Virus record (IMG/VR): IMGVR_UViG_3300042554_001021
Location: 1 to 31,818 of that record
Direction: 5' to 3' (one strand)
Length of the DNA: 31,818 bases
DNA from: a virus
A program made the translations under genes and the position numbers. The notes beneath the pieces were generated by a model. The model was given only the letters and a program-made list of their open reading frames with translations. It ran no database searches and was not told the DNA's origin. Shown one piece after another: positions 7,486 through 13,269 of the stretch. The first letter of the stretch is position 1. Every line of letters starts with the position of its first letter.

Positions 7486-7510
7486 TTGACATGTTTTCGA
7501 AACAAGTCAA
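7486..7510. promoter_or_regulatory. operator dyad upstream of the XRE gene
   Basis: An imperfect 25-bp palindrome: left half TTGACATGTTTT, central C, right half GAAACAAGTCAA, with 10 of 12 symmetric positions. It overlaps the expected promoter of the repressor gene. Likely the binding site of the repressor itself (inference). Confidence 0.65.
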
Positions 7511-7774
7511 GATAACGTTAGAAAAATGAAACATACACCACACGCCAAAGCCGCAGAATCCTGATCATCGATTAAACAAAACGGCCAGAAATTTTACTGA
7601 GGCACGGCATGAGTAAAGCATCGGAAATACTGCGGTCGACAAACAACTTGTTTCCCGTCCTTTTGTGCAGAAAATATTTTTCTGAAAATGTGTGTAGAAT
7701 ATCTTGCAGCGGTCGATAAGGTGTGTATAATAATCACATCACGGCAACGATAATCACAAACAAGGAAACGAAAA
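7511..7774. other. divergent control region without genes
   Basis: Between the operator dyad and the first plus-strand gene. Apart from the promoter at 7704-7731 and the ATAATCACA direct repeats I see no gene. The sequence GTTAGAA at 7518-7524 fits the integron core pattern GTTRRRY, but without a partner site it is not called. Confidence 0.5.
7704..7731 (+). promoter_or_regulatory. rightward promoter ahead of the cassette array
   Basis: TTGCAG, 16-base spacer, perfect TATAAT. It precedes the two small plus-strand genes and then the cassette array with no terminator seen between, so it could transcribe the first cassettes, the role the Pc promoter plays in integrons. Two copies of ATAATCACA (starting at 7729 and 7750) overlap and follow the -10 box and may be a regulator site. 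Confidence 0.7.
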
Positions 7775-7984
7775 ATGTCACTCGCAAAGCAAATCGAAGC
7801 AGCCCGCAAAGTCGTCAACAAGTTCAAGTTCGGAACACAAGAATGGGAATCGGCAATGCAAATCGTTCGCGACCTAGTTGCAAAGCACGATGCACAACAG
7901 CCAGCCGAAGAATTTTGCAGCATCGACAGCGGAGTTCATCCAACACGATTGGTGAACGGTCGCATAATCAAGGCGGCAAAGTAA
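7775..7984 (+). CDS. hypothetical protein, 69 aa
   Basis: First rightward gene opposite the repressor. AAGGAAAC precedes the ATG. The N-terminal half (SLAKQIEAARKVVNKFKFG and EWESAMQIVRDLVAKHD) is strongly helical and basic; the rest is short and polar. No family recognised. By position it corresponds to cro/cII-type genes in lambdoid phages, but no helix-turn-helix is evident. It overlaps the next gene by one base (TAATG), so both are co-translated. Confidence 0.68.
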   Translation: MSLAKQIEAARKVVNKFKFGTQEWESAMQIVRDLVAKHDAQQPAEEFCSIDSGVHPTRLVNGRIIKAAK

Positions 7985-8184
7985 TGGCAAACGAACGACG
8001 CAACACGACACAGCCCACCGACTGGTGGGCAGCGTGGGAGGAAGCGGCGAAATCCGCTGGATTGGATTTGGCGGCGTGGATCGGCAAGCAGTGCAACAAG
8101 GCATTGCCAAAAGAGGTCCGCGACACGTTGAGCGAACGCGCTACCCGTGGCCGTCCGCGAAACGTGGAAGAACCAGATGACTAG
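7984..8184 (+). CDS. hypothetical small protein with AT-hook-like GRPR, 66 aa
   Basis: Starts in the TAATG overlap with the preceding gene. The product is rich in Trp and Ala (TDWWAAWEEAAKSAG) and then has LAAWIGKQCNKALPKEV, helical, followed by ATRGRPRNVEE: GRPR resembles an AT-hook minor-groove motif. Possibly DNA-binding; this is a guess. It ends four bases before the first attC site and so could be either a resident phage gene or a cassette whose 5' boundary has been lost. Confidence 0.68.
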   Translation: MANERRNTTQPTDWWAAWEEAAKSAGLDLAAWIGKQCNKALPKEVRDTLSERATRGRPRNVEEPDD

Positions 8185-8188
8185 GTAC

Positions 8189-8279
8189 GCATAACGCCCG
8201 GCGTTAACCGGACCGCGAGCGGTTGACGCTGATTCTGAAAACGCCTGATTCGCGGTTCCGGTTCAACGCTTTGTTATCT
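8189..8279 (+). repeat. attC1 recombination site
   Basis: Left core GCATAAC, right core GTTATCT (8273-8279). Arms GCGTT-AACCGG-ACCGCGA and TCGCGGT-T-CCGGTT-C-AACGC pair with the two unpaired right-arm bases (T, then six bases on, C) typical of attC. First site of the array. Confidence 0.92.
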
Positions 8280-8289
8280 GGAGTGGTTT

Positions 8290-8532
8290 ATGTGCGATCG
8301 ATGCGGATGCGATGGAAACGAAACTCCCTGTGATGCCTGTAGTTTCATTGAAGCGAGGAGTAAAAAGTTTGCTTCATGGGACCGCAAGAATTTAGAGGAG
8401 TTGGCTGCAGAAATGTTGTCGGCTCTTTTGCGGGCTGTGGCATGGGTTGAAATAGACGAACAAACACACGGAAGGCCATTCGGAACAGGCAATGAACTGC
8501 GGGAAGTGATTGCGAAGGCGTCTTCCAGATAA
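8290..8532 (+). CDS. cassette 1: Cys-rich hypothetical protein, 80 aa
   Basis: TGGAG lies seven bases before the ATG. The N-terminus has five Cys in 15 residues (CDRCGCDGNETPCDAC), a probable zinc knuckle; the remainder is helical (LEELAAEMLSALLRAVAWVE). The stop TAA is part of the left core of attC2 (AGATAAC), whose complement GTTATCT opens the cassette, so the gene fills the cassette from edge to edge. Function unknown. Confidence 0.75.
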   Translation: MCDRCGCDGNETPCDACSFIEARSKKFASWDRKNLEELAAEMLSALLRAVAWVEIDEQTHGRPFGTGNELREVIAKASSR

Positions 8533-8629
8533 CGACCAAGATCACAGGGGCTGTATTGGACAACGCAAAGGAAAGACTTATGAAACAACCAGAAGACGTA
8601 CCAGCCTCCTGTGCATCGCCTTGTTCACC
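8527..8629 (+). repeat. attC2 recombination site, long loop with start codon
   Basis: Left core AGATAAC, right core GTTCACC (8623-8629). Arms GAT-CACAGG-GGCTG and CAGCC-T-CCTGTG-C-ATC pair with the standard two bulges. The loop (about 50 bases) contains GGAAAG and an ATG at 8580 whose frame runs through the right arm into cassette 2. Confidence 0.88.
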
Positions 8630-8825
8630 TGAGTTTCGCTTGATCAGGTACAATCCGCGACGGGCCTTGCGGGGAGCACCAGCGGCAGAAGTTGAAGTGA
8701 ATGGTGAACCGCTTTGGATGTCGCGTTCAGATGTTCGAAATAACATACGTGATTTTGGGTGGCATCCACAGCTTGCAAAAGCACTTGAAGCCTATGACTG
8801 CAATAAGCCTTACTCGTTGTACTGA
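8580..8825 (+). CDS. cassette 2: hypothetical protein started inside attC2, 81 aa
   Basis: The ATG lies in the hairpin loop of attC2 behind AAAGGAAAG, and the frame crosses the recombination point. The first 15 residues are therefore attC-encoded and the rest cassette-encoded. The cassette part (FRLIRYNPRRALRGAPAAEV, then EPLWMSRSDVRNNIRDFGWHPQL) looks like a small folded domain with a DNA-binding-like helix (SRSDVRNNIRDFG). No ATG with a binding site exists within the cassette itself before residue 50, which supports this start. Family not recognised. Confidence 0.7.
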   Translation: MKQPEDVPASCASPCSPEFRLIRYNPRRALRGAPAAEVEVNGEPLWMSRSDVRNNIRDFGWHPQLAKALEAYDCNKPYSLY

Positions 8826-8830
8826 CTTTA

Positions 8831-8920
8831 GGTGAACGACAGCATTCACCGGGTGCCGCAGCCCGGTGTAGATTTCTGAAAACGGATGGTGCGGCACTCC
8901 GGTGGAATGCTTTGTTATGC
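8831..8920 (+). repeat. attC3 recombination site
   Basis: Left core GGTGAAC is the complement of the GTTCACC that opens cassette 2. Right core GTTATGC (8914-8920). Arms GCATTC-ACCGG-GTGCCGCA and TGCGGCAC-T-CCGGT-G-GAATGC pair perfectly with two bulges. Confidence 0.94.
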
Positions 8921-9273
8921 GTGTGATCATTGCTGGTGGACGTGAGGTTGCAGGACTCAGAGCAGACAGCATGGTGCGAGCAGCGATATCAGATAGCGGG
9001 TGGAGTGGTGATATTGTTGAGGTGATCCATGGGGCTGCATCTGGGATCGATTCGGCAGCACACAGGGTGTGTGAAGGTGTTTGGCCGGTAAAGCCAGTGC
9101 CAGCGGATTGGAAAGCTTATGGACGCGCGGCAGGGCCGATTCGCAATCGAGAGATGGCCAGTATGGCTGATGCATTGATTGCTGTTTGGGACGGTAAAAG
9201 TCGAGGAACGAAGAACATGATTGAGACAGCGGAAAAGATGGGCTTGCGAGTGTATGTTCATCGCTACGCATAA
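8917..9273 (+). CDS. cassette 3: DUF2493 (YspA/SLOG-like) protein
   Basis: A 118-aa Rossmann-like protein of the DUF2493/YspA branch of the SLOG superfamily: RVIIAGGREV at the N-terminus, HGAASGID near residues 40-50, GPIRNREM near 77-84 and WDGKSRGTKNMI near 93-104. SLOG proteins bind nucleotides or nucleotide-derived ligands; DUF2493 members are common in phages and mobile elements, with roles in nucleotide signalling or DNA modification suggested. The start ATG lies inside the right core of attC3 (GTTATGC) and the stop TAA inside the left core of attC4 (GCATAAC). An in-frame ATG at 8902 in the attC arm is an alternative. Confidence 0.85.
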   Translation: MRVIIAGGREVAGLRADSMVRAAISDSGWSGDIVEVIHGAASGIDSAAHRVCEGVWPVKPVPADWKAYGRAAGPIRNREMASMADALIAVWDGKSRGTKNMIETAEKMGLRVYVHRYA

Positions 9274-9355
9274 CGACGGCATTCACCGGGTGTGCGCCGG
9301 TGACGTGATTTCTGAAGACGCTGGACGCACACTCCGGTGGAATGCTTTGTTATGC
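9268..9355 (+). repeat. attC4 recombination site
   Basis: Left core GCATAAC, right core GTTATGC (9349-9355). Arms GCATTC-ACCGG-GTGTGCG and CGCACAC-T-CCGGT-G-GAATGC pair. Nearly identical to attC12. Confidence 0.94.
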
Positions 9356-9372
9356 TGTTTTAAGGAGTGTTA

Positions 9373-9600
9373 ATGTCAAGGGTGCAGTACAAATACTGGA
9401 TGGTTCATTCGCGTGAGGGTGGACCGGCTGCAAAAACGTACGACGACTTTGGCACCGCGTTACAGGAGGCTCAACGTCTTGCGTCACAGCAACCGGGCAG
9501 GCGATTCGGCGTCATGGAACTTGTCGAATGCTGGGTAGTAGAGCAGCCAGAACCTCATTCAGTGCGAGTTGAGCACGCACCTCAAGCACAATCGGCATAA
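9373..9600 (+). CDS. cassette 4: small phage-type hypothetical protein, 75 aa
   Basis: AAGGAG lies five bases before the ATG at 9373, inside the cassette. The pattern of an aromatic N-terminus followed by YDDFGTALQEAQRLASQQPGRRFGVMELVE resembles a widespread short phage protein family (alternating F/A..EA.RLA..NPG..F.V.E), function unknown. The stop TAA is part of the left core of attC5. The tail (PHSVRVEHAPQAQSA) is low complexity. Confidence 0.75.
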   Translation: MSRVQYKYWMVHSREGGPAAKTYDDFGTALQEAQRLASQQPGRRFGVMELVECWVVEQPEPHSVRVEHAPQAQSA

Positions 9601-9686
9601 CGACCGGCGTTCACGTGGCCGGAGGAGTAAAACTATGCATTCTGAAAACGCTGAACCGACGGCTCCCGTGCAACGCCTTGTTATCC
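9595..9686 (+). repeat. attC5 recombination site, loop with RBS and ATG
   Basis: Left core GCATAAC, right core GTTATCC (9680-9686). Arms GGCGTT-CACGTG-GCCG and CGGC-T-CCCGTG-C-AACGCC pair with one mismatch. The loop carries GGAGGAGTAAAACTATG, a consensus ribosome binding site and start codon. Confidence 0.9.
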
Positions 9687-9979
9687 GCCTTCCACAGCGG
9701 TTCCAATGGAAAAACCGGATGGATGGTCCGTGGTTAAACGGAATCGTTTTTCCGGTTAGTGGCAGGGAACTGTGGCAAATTCACGCCGGCCTAGGCCACG
9801 CGACGTTTTATGCTGACCCATGGGAAGCTATGGGGATGGTGCTCGGAGACGCGGCTGGGTTCCGGTGGATCGACAATGATTACGAATGGGAACCGAAGGG
9901 CGCGATCTGTTGTGATACGATTTATGAGTCAGCGGAAGACTTTCGCGTTCATTTGTTGGTTGCTCATCAGTGCGGATAA
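9635..9979 (+). CDS. cassette 5: hypothetical protein started inside attC5, 114 aa
   Basis: GGAGGAG and the ATG at 9635 lie in the attC5 loop. The first 16 residues (MHSENAEPTAPVQRLV) are encoded by attC; the cassette adds RLPQRFQWKNRMDGPWLNGIVF onward, a Trp-rich globular protein ending with CDTIYESAEDFRVHLLVAHQ. The distance from ATG to the recombination G (45 bases) keeps the frame. The stop TAA lies in the left core of attC6 (GGATAAC), complement of the GTTATCC that opens the cassette. Function unknown. Confidence 0.75.
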   Translation: MHSENAEPTAPVQRLVIRLPQRFQWKNRMDGPWLNGIVFPVSGRELWQIHAGLGHATFYADPWEAMGMVLGDAAGFRWIDNDYEWEPKGAICCDTIYESAEDFRVHLLVAHQCG

Positions 9980-10064
9980 CGCTCAAAATCACATGGCAGC
10001 GGCCAAACAGGCCAGCCATGTGAGAAACCGTAACCCGCTGCTCATGTGCATTTTGTTGTTGTGC
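9974..10064 (+). repeat. attC6 recombination site
   Basis: Left core GGATAAC, right core GTTGTGC (10058-10064). Arms CAAAAT-CACATG-GCAGCGG and CCGCTGC-T-CATGTG-C-ATTTTG pair perfectly with two bulges. Its stem sequence differs from the other sites while keeping the same architecture. Confidence 0.94.
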
Positions 10065-10096
10065 TGCCTCTTCTGGAAAATTTCAAAAAAGAGTCG

Positions 10097-10124
10097 TTGA
10101 CGCCGTACGAATGTACGATATATT
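10097..10124 (+). promoter_or_regulatory. internal promoter of cassette 6 with operator dyads
   Basis: TTGACG, 16-base spacer, TATATT. The spacer contains the dyad CGTAC-GAAT-GTACG (10104-10117), and GATATA-TT-TATATC (10117-10130) overlaps the -10 box. These are suitable sites for the XRE regulator encoded in the same cassette. Confidence 0.72.
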
Positions 10125-10192
10125 TATATCATCAGACACGAGTTGTGTTTGGTCCGCCTTGACGGGTTTCGAGCCAAGTGAAAGACAGAACA

Positions 10193-10450
10193 ATGACACG
10201 CTACGCGACAATTCGAAATATTGAAGCTGTAAAGCACAACGGATATTTGAGCTTATCGATCCTCAGTAAATCCGCAAATGTGCGGTACACACTGGAGCGA
10301 GACCAAGACAATGATGGCGTCGAATTCACCACTGCTACGCTGAATGCTGAGGACTTGTTAGCCTTGTACGAAATGGATGAGGTATCAATCGGGCGAACGG
10401 AAAAAGACGAGTTTGAATTGTACCTGTGTCAAGTAGCAGAACGGAATTGA
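10193..10450 (+). CDS. cassette 6: hypothetical protein, 85 aa
   Basis: First gene of the large cassette. Start ATG at 10193 chosen; GTG at 10178 is in frame and possible, since neither has a strong binding site. The product looks like a small beta-rich protein (YLSLSILSKSANVRYTLERD, then LLALYEMDEVSIGRTEKDEFELYLCQ). No family recognised. It precedes the methyltransferase by three bases, so the two are one transcription unit. It could be a partner of the methyltransferase or an unrelated passenger. Confidence 0.62.
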   Translation: MTRYATIRNIEAVKHNGYLSLSILSKSANVRYTLERDQDNDGVEFTTATLNAEDLLALYEMDEVSIGRTEKDEFELYLCQVAERN

Positions 10451-10453
10451 TAC

Positions 10454-11143
10454 ATGATTCAAACGCGAATTCCTGTTGAGCCATTTTATGATCAGGATGG
10501 CATCACGATATACAACGCTGACTGCCGAAAGTTGCTTCCGTGGCTAGAAATAGACCGCGTTGTCACTGATCCGCCATACGGCATATCGTTTGCCGGAAAG
10601 CGTCAAGGCACAGATCCTGTGAACGAAACTCCATATGATCAGTATCTAGATTCTGTGGAAAACTTTGCAAAAATAGTTGTTCCTGTGATCGCGCTCAGTT
10701 GCCAAATCGCAAAGACTGTGGCTACGTTTTGCCCAGTGCGACATATCGGCATGATGCCAGTGCCAAGCGATGCTGGAGGAATTTGGCAGGAAAACGGAAA
10801 GGGTTTGTCACCTTTTGGATTTACCAGTTTGCATGCAGTGCTGTACTACGGAGAAGATCCAAAACGGCAGGGACGTGTCGGAGGATCGTGGCCGACAGGT
10901 TTTCGGCATGATGGAAAAGCGACTGTCTGCAAGCAACATCCTTGCAGCAAGCCAGTAGAGTGGATGCGATGGCTGATCAATAGGCTATCAAACGAAGGCG
11001 ACGTTATAGCCGATCTATTTATGGGCGCAGGTACAACGCTACTTGCGGCAAAGCTGGAGGGTCGCAAAGCGATAGGAATTGAGATCAGCAAACCATATTG
11101 CAAAGCGGCAGTTGATAGGCTGAAACAGAAAACGCTATGGTAG
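10454..11143 (+). CDS. cassette 6: N6-adenine DNA methyltransferase
   Basis: A 229-aa AdoMet-dependent DNA amino-methyltransferase. Motif IV is DPPY (39-42, in VVTDPPYG), the N6-adenine type; motif I, FMGAGT (189-194, in IADLFMGAGTTLLAAKLEG), follows it, giving the beta order. The target-recognition region between them is short. No restriction endonuclease gene is adjacent, so it is probably an orphan modification enzyme that protects phage DNA or alters gene expression. It differs from the methyltransferase at 778-1776 in class and sequence. It overlaps the XRE gene by seven bases. Confidence 0.9.
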   Translation: MIQTRIPVEPFYDQDGITIYNADCRKLLPWLEIDRVVTDPPYGISFAGKRQGTDPVNETPYDQYLDSVENFAKIVVPVIALSCQIAKTVATFCPVRHIGMMPVPSDAGGIWQENGKGLSPFGFTSLHAVLYYGEDPKRQGRVGGSWPTGFRHDGKATVCKQHPCSKPVEWMRWLINRLSNEGDVIADLFMGAGTTLLAAKLEGRKAIGIEISKPYCKAAVDRLKQKTLW

Positions 11144-11364
11144 ACCACCTTCAGTCAGTCATCGCAGCCCGAGCGGAATCGCTCGGGCTGTCTTCTTACG
11201 AAATCGCAAAGCGATGCGACGGAAGCCCAAACAGCGAGGCTGTCAGTCGGTACATTCGCGGCAGATGTTCGCTCGGTTCGGCTTACGTATCGAAGATTTG
11301 CGACGTGCTCGGGTTAGAGCTTTGCGCAAAGAAGAAGGGCAGGAAGCCCGATCCATCGAAGTAA
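11137..11364 (+). CDS. cassette 6: XRE-type regulator, 75 aa
   Basis: A helix-turn-helix protein (SSYEIAKRCDGSPNSEAVSRYIRG near residues 19-42, then LGSAYVSKICDVLGL), ending in a basic tail (KKKGRKPDPSK). Its size and its position behind a methyltransferase recall the controller (C) proteins of restriction-modification systems. Likely binds the dyads in the cassette promoter at 10104-10130 (inference). The start ATG overlaps the methyltransferase stop, so it is translated after it. Confidence 0.85.
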   Translation: MVDHLQSVIAARAESLGLSSYEIAKRCDGSPNSEAVSRYIRGRCSLGSAYVSKICDVLGLELCAKKKGRKPDPSK

Positions 11365-11394
11365 GACAGGTAGGCAGGACGCCGTGATCTGTCA

Positions 11395-11484
11395 GCACAA
11401 CGCCGCACTTCACCGGGTGGCAGCCGGTGGATTTTCCATACTTTTCGACTGGGTCTGCCACTCCGGTGAAAGTGCTTGTTATGC
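11395..11484 (+). repeat. attC7 recombination site
   Basis: Left core GCACAAC is the complement of the unusual GTTGTGC that opens cassette 6, so the whole 1.4 kb (10059-11478) is one cassette. Right core GTTATGC (11478-11484). Arms GCACTT-CACCGG-GTGGCAG and CTGCCAC-T-CCGGTG-A-AAGTGC pair. Close relative of attC11. Confidence 0.94.
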
Positions 11485-11774
11485 GGTTTATCGTCACTGT
11501 GCTCAATACTCTGGATGAGATCGATATCGACGGTTTCACGGAGGATGTTCTTGAGGAAGCCAGAGAACTCGAAGAACACTTCACGATTCAGACAGATCAC
11601 AGGTTAATAGCAGGAGATCATTTGACGTTTTATGGCAGCGACGGAAACACGCTGTATGCCTTCGAAGTGGTGCAAGTGCAGTTGTCTGGCGATTTGGTGC
11701 GCAAGAAAGAGGACTTGGAACTTCGCCTGAATGGAGATCACGAACTGCGTGTGAAGTGGGTTTCAATTCGTTGA
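11481..11774 (+). CDS. cassette 7: hypothetical acidic protein, 97 aa
   Basis: ATG lies inside the right core of attC7; a GTG at 11427 in the attC loop is in frame and would add 18 residues. The protein (RFIVTVLNTLDEIDIDGFTEDVLEEARELEEHF, then SGDLVRKKEDLELRLNGDHELRVKWVSI) is acidic and beta/alpha mixed. Its TGA stop lies five bases before the left core of attC8. Family not recognised. Confidence 0.68.
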   Translation: MRFIVTVLNTLDEIDIDGFTEDVLEEARELEEHFTIQTDHRLIAGDHLTFYGSDGNTLYAFEVVQVQLSGDLVRKKEDLELRLNGDHELRVKWVSIR

Positions 11775-11778
11775 GTCC

Positions 11779-11867
11779 GCATAACGCCCGGCGATAACCG
11801 GGCGGGGAGTAAAACATGGAAAAACAAAAGCAGGCTGATACCGCTCCGGTTGATCGCCTTGTTATGC
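11779..11867 (+). repeat. attC8 recombination site, loop with RBS and ATG
   Basis: Left core GCATAAC, right core GTTATGC (11861-11867). Arms GGCGAT-AACCGG-GCGG and CCGC-T-CCGGTT-G-ATCGCC pair perfectly with two bulges. The loop carries GGGGAGTAAAACATG, very like the attC5 loop. Confidence 0.94.
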
Positions 11868-12121
11868 CGCATGTTCACGTGCCAGCCCATGACTCTGGCG
11901 TCACATGGTGTCAAAAGTGCGGGACATTTGACCGTCACTTCTCAAGTGCGGCATGTCGGCAGATAGTTGTCGTGTTCGACCACGGTGATGCGTACGTTTA
12001 CGGACCCGGATCAGACGGGCGGATAGATTATTCGGAACCACGTGACTGGCCCTGCTGGTGGCCCAGTCGCATTACGAGCGATTTCTGTGATAAATATATG
12101 ATTCCGTGGGTGTTGGCATAA
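11816..12121 (+). CDS. cassette 8: hypothetical protein started inside attC8, 101 aa
   Basis: GGGGAG and ATG lie in the attC8 loop; the first 16 residues (MEKQKQADTAPVDRLV) come from attC, then the frame passes an ATG in the right core (11864) that could start the cassette-only form. The cassette part has WCQKCGTFDRHF, a zinc-knuckle-like pair of Cys, and a Trp-rich end (PRDWPCWWPSR). The stop TAA lies in the left core of attC9. Function unknown. The two in-frame starts would give 101- and 85-aa forms. Confidence 0.72.
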   Translation: MEKQKQADTAPVDRLVMPHVHVPAHDSGVTWCQKCGTFDRHFSSAACRQIVVVFDHGDAYVYGPGSDGRIDYSEPRDWPCWWPSRITSDFCDKYMIPWVLA

Positions 12122-12220
12122 CGACAGGCATCACCGGTGCCGACGAAAGACGAGGTATAGAAATGACTGAAGGAACTGAAAATGCGGGTGCATCGGCTCC
12201 GGTGCATGCCTTTGTTCACA
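12116..12220 (+). repeat. attC9 recombination site, loop with ATG
   Basis: Left core GCATAAC, right core GTTCACA (12214-12220). Arms GGCAT-CACCGG-TGCCGA and TCGGC-T-CCGGTG-C-ATGCC pair. The loop holds GAGG and an ATG at 12163. Confidence 0.92.
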
Positions 12221-12549
12221 CGCCCGGTCCGTGGGTGGTGGATTATGAGGGTTCGATCGGACACGTGAAAAGCGTGGCTGAGAGACCAGATTATTTCACG
12301 CCAACAGTGGCGAGATACGACACAGGGGCTGTGTCGATTGGGCCTGACGAGAAACAGGCGAACGCACGGCTGATTGCTGCCGCTCCGGATCTCCTTGAAG
12401 CGTGCAAAGCTGCGCTGGCAGCGATTCGTTCCGCGTGTCAGGACGGATCGATCATCTGGCTGGATCCGCCATATGTTCTGCCCGGTGTGCATGAGTCAGC
12501 AGCAGAACGTCTGCAAAATGTGATTGAGCAGGCTGAGTCAGTCGTGTGA
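12163..12549 (+). CDS. cassette 9: Ead/Ea22-like phage protein started inside attC9
   Basis: ATG in the attC9 loop behind GAGG; 51 bases to the recombination G keep the frame, so residues 1-18 are attC-encoded. The remainder is a very common phage type: TPGPWVVDYEGSIG at the N-terminus and KQANARLIAAAPDLLEACKAAL, the signature repeated in Ead/Ea22-like phage accessory proteins. Their biochemical role is not established. The stop lies in the left core TGTGAAC of attC10, complement of GTTCACA at the cassette start. Confidence 0.8.
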   Translation: MTEGTENAGASAPVHAFVHTPGPWVVDYEGSIGHVKSVAERPDYFTPTVARYDTGAVSIGPDEKQANARLIAAAPDLLEACKAALAAIRSACQDGSIIWLDPPYVLPGVHESAAERLQNVIEQAESVV

Positions 12550-12636
12550 ACGACAGCCATAACCGGGCGGCAAGGTGTCCGGTGTCACTTTAGGATGCGG
12601 CGTCGTTGCCGCTCCGTGTTCATGGCTTTGTTATCT
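12545..12636 (+). repeat. attC10 recombination site
   Basis: Left core TGTGAAC, right core GTTATCT (12630-12636). Outer arm AGCCAT/ATGGCT and inner arm GCGGCAA/TTGCCGC pair perfectly around the T bulge; the middle box is one base longer on the right (CCGTGTT). Confidence 0.88.
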
Positions 12637-12646
12637 GGAGTTTAGT

Positions 12647-12925
12647 ATGGCGTTCGATATTCCACGGGAAGAACCGCAGTACGAAGACGAGTTGGAAGAT
12701 AAATTTCGTGAGTGTATGCAGAACAGCGTGCCCGCTCGCCGTGGCTACGATGCCGCGAAGTCGTTTGGACTGGATGAGGAATCACGATTGAAGGCGGCAA
12801 TCATTCAGTTGACCGAGATGAACAAGCGAGCAATGGCCATCATCACGGATGCGATCATGCACGGGATGCCGATCACGCCAGAAGTTGCTGATGTCAGAAA
12901 TCAGATTGTTGGTTCTTCCAGATAA
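12647..12925 (+). CDS. cassette 10: hypothetical helical protein, 92 aa
   Basis: TGGAG precedes the ATG. The product is acidic then helical (REEPQYEDELEDKFRECMQ, ESRLKAAIIQLTEMNKRAMAIITDAIMHG). No family recognised. The stop TAA is in the left core AGATAAC of attC11, complement of the GTTATCT that opens the cassette. Confidence 0.72.
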   Translation: MAFDIPREEPQYEDELEDKFRECMQNSVPARRGYDAAKSFGLDEESRLKAAIIQLTEMNKRAMAIITDAIMHGMPITPEVADVRNQIVGSSR

Positions 12926-13009
12926 CGCTGCACTTCACCGGGTGGCAGACGGTGGAGTTTCCATTCTTTTCGGCGGGGTCTGCCACTCCGGTGGAAGTGC
13001 TTGTTATGC
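12920..13009 (+). repeat. attC11 recombination site
   Basis: Left core AGATAAC, right core GTTATGC (13003-13009). Arms GCACTT-CACCGG-GTGGCAGAC and GTCTGCCAC-T-CCGGTG-G-AAGTGC pair. Close relative of attC7. Confidence 0.94.
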
Positions 13010-13269
13010 CGCAATATTTGTCGGTCACGATTGTGCGTGAGCAGTTTCAGGAAATCGGCGTAGTGGTTCCTGATGACCTGTCGATTGATCAGGCGAAAGT
13101 TTTCATTCGCAAGCATATCGAAGAAATCGCTGAAGATCTGTGCTACGAGACAGACTGGATGGAGGATTCAATTCAGGCAGAACGCATCATGCCTGTCAGT
13201 CAGGATGTGGCCACCGGCCTTGGACTTCTCACATGGGATGAACTTTCAGAGTGTAATCGGTCGGCATAA
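13006..13269 (+). CDS. cassette 11: hypothetical protein, 87 aa
   Basis: The ATG lies in the right core of attC11 and the TAA in the left core of attC12, so the reading frame fills the cassette. The frame is also open back to a GTG at 12952 in the attC loop. The product (YLSVTIVREQFQEIGVVVPDD, then SIDQAKVFIRKHIEEIAEDLCYETDW) is mixed alpha/beta and acidic. Family not recognised. Confidence 0.7.
   Translation: MPQYLSVTIVREQFQEIGVVVPDDLSIDQAKVFIRKHIEEIAEDLCYETDWMEDSIQAERIMPVSQDVATGLGLLTWDELSECNRSA

Noticed and set aside
7518-7524. attI-like core GTTAGAA
   Set aside because: One seven-base match to GTTRRRY with no flanking integrase-binding arrangement and no adjacent cassette is expected by chance.
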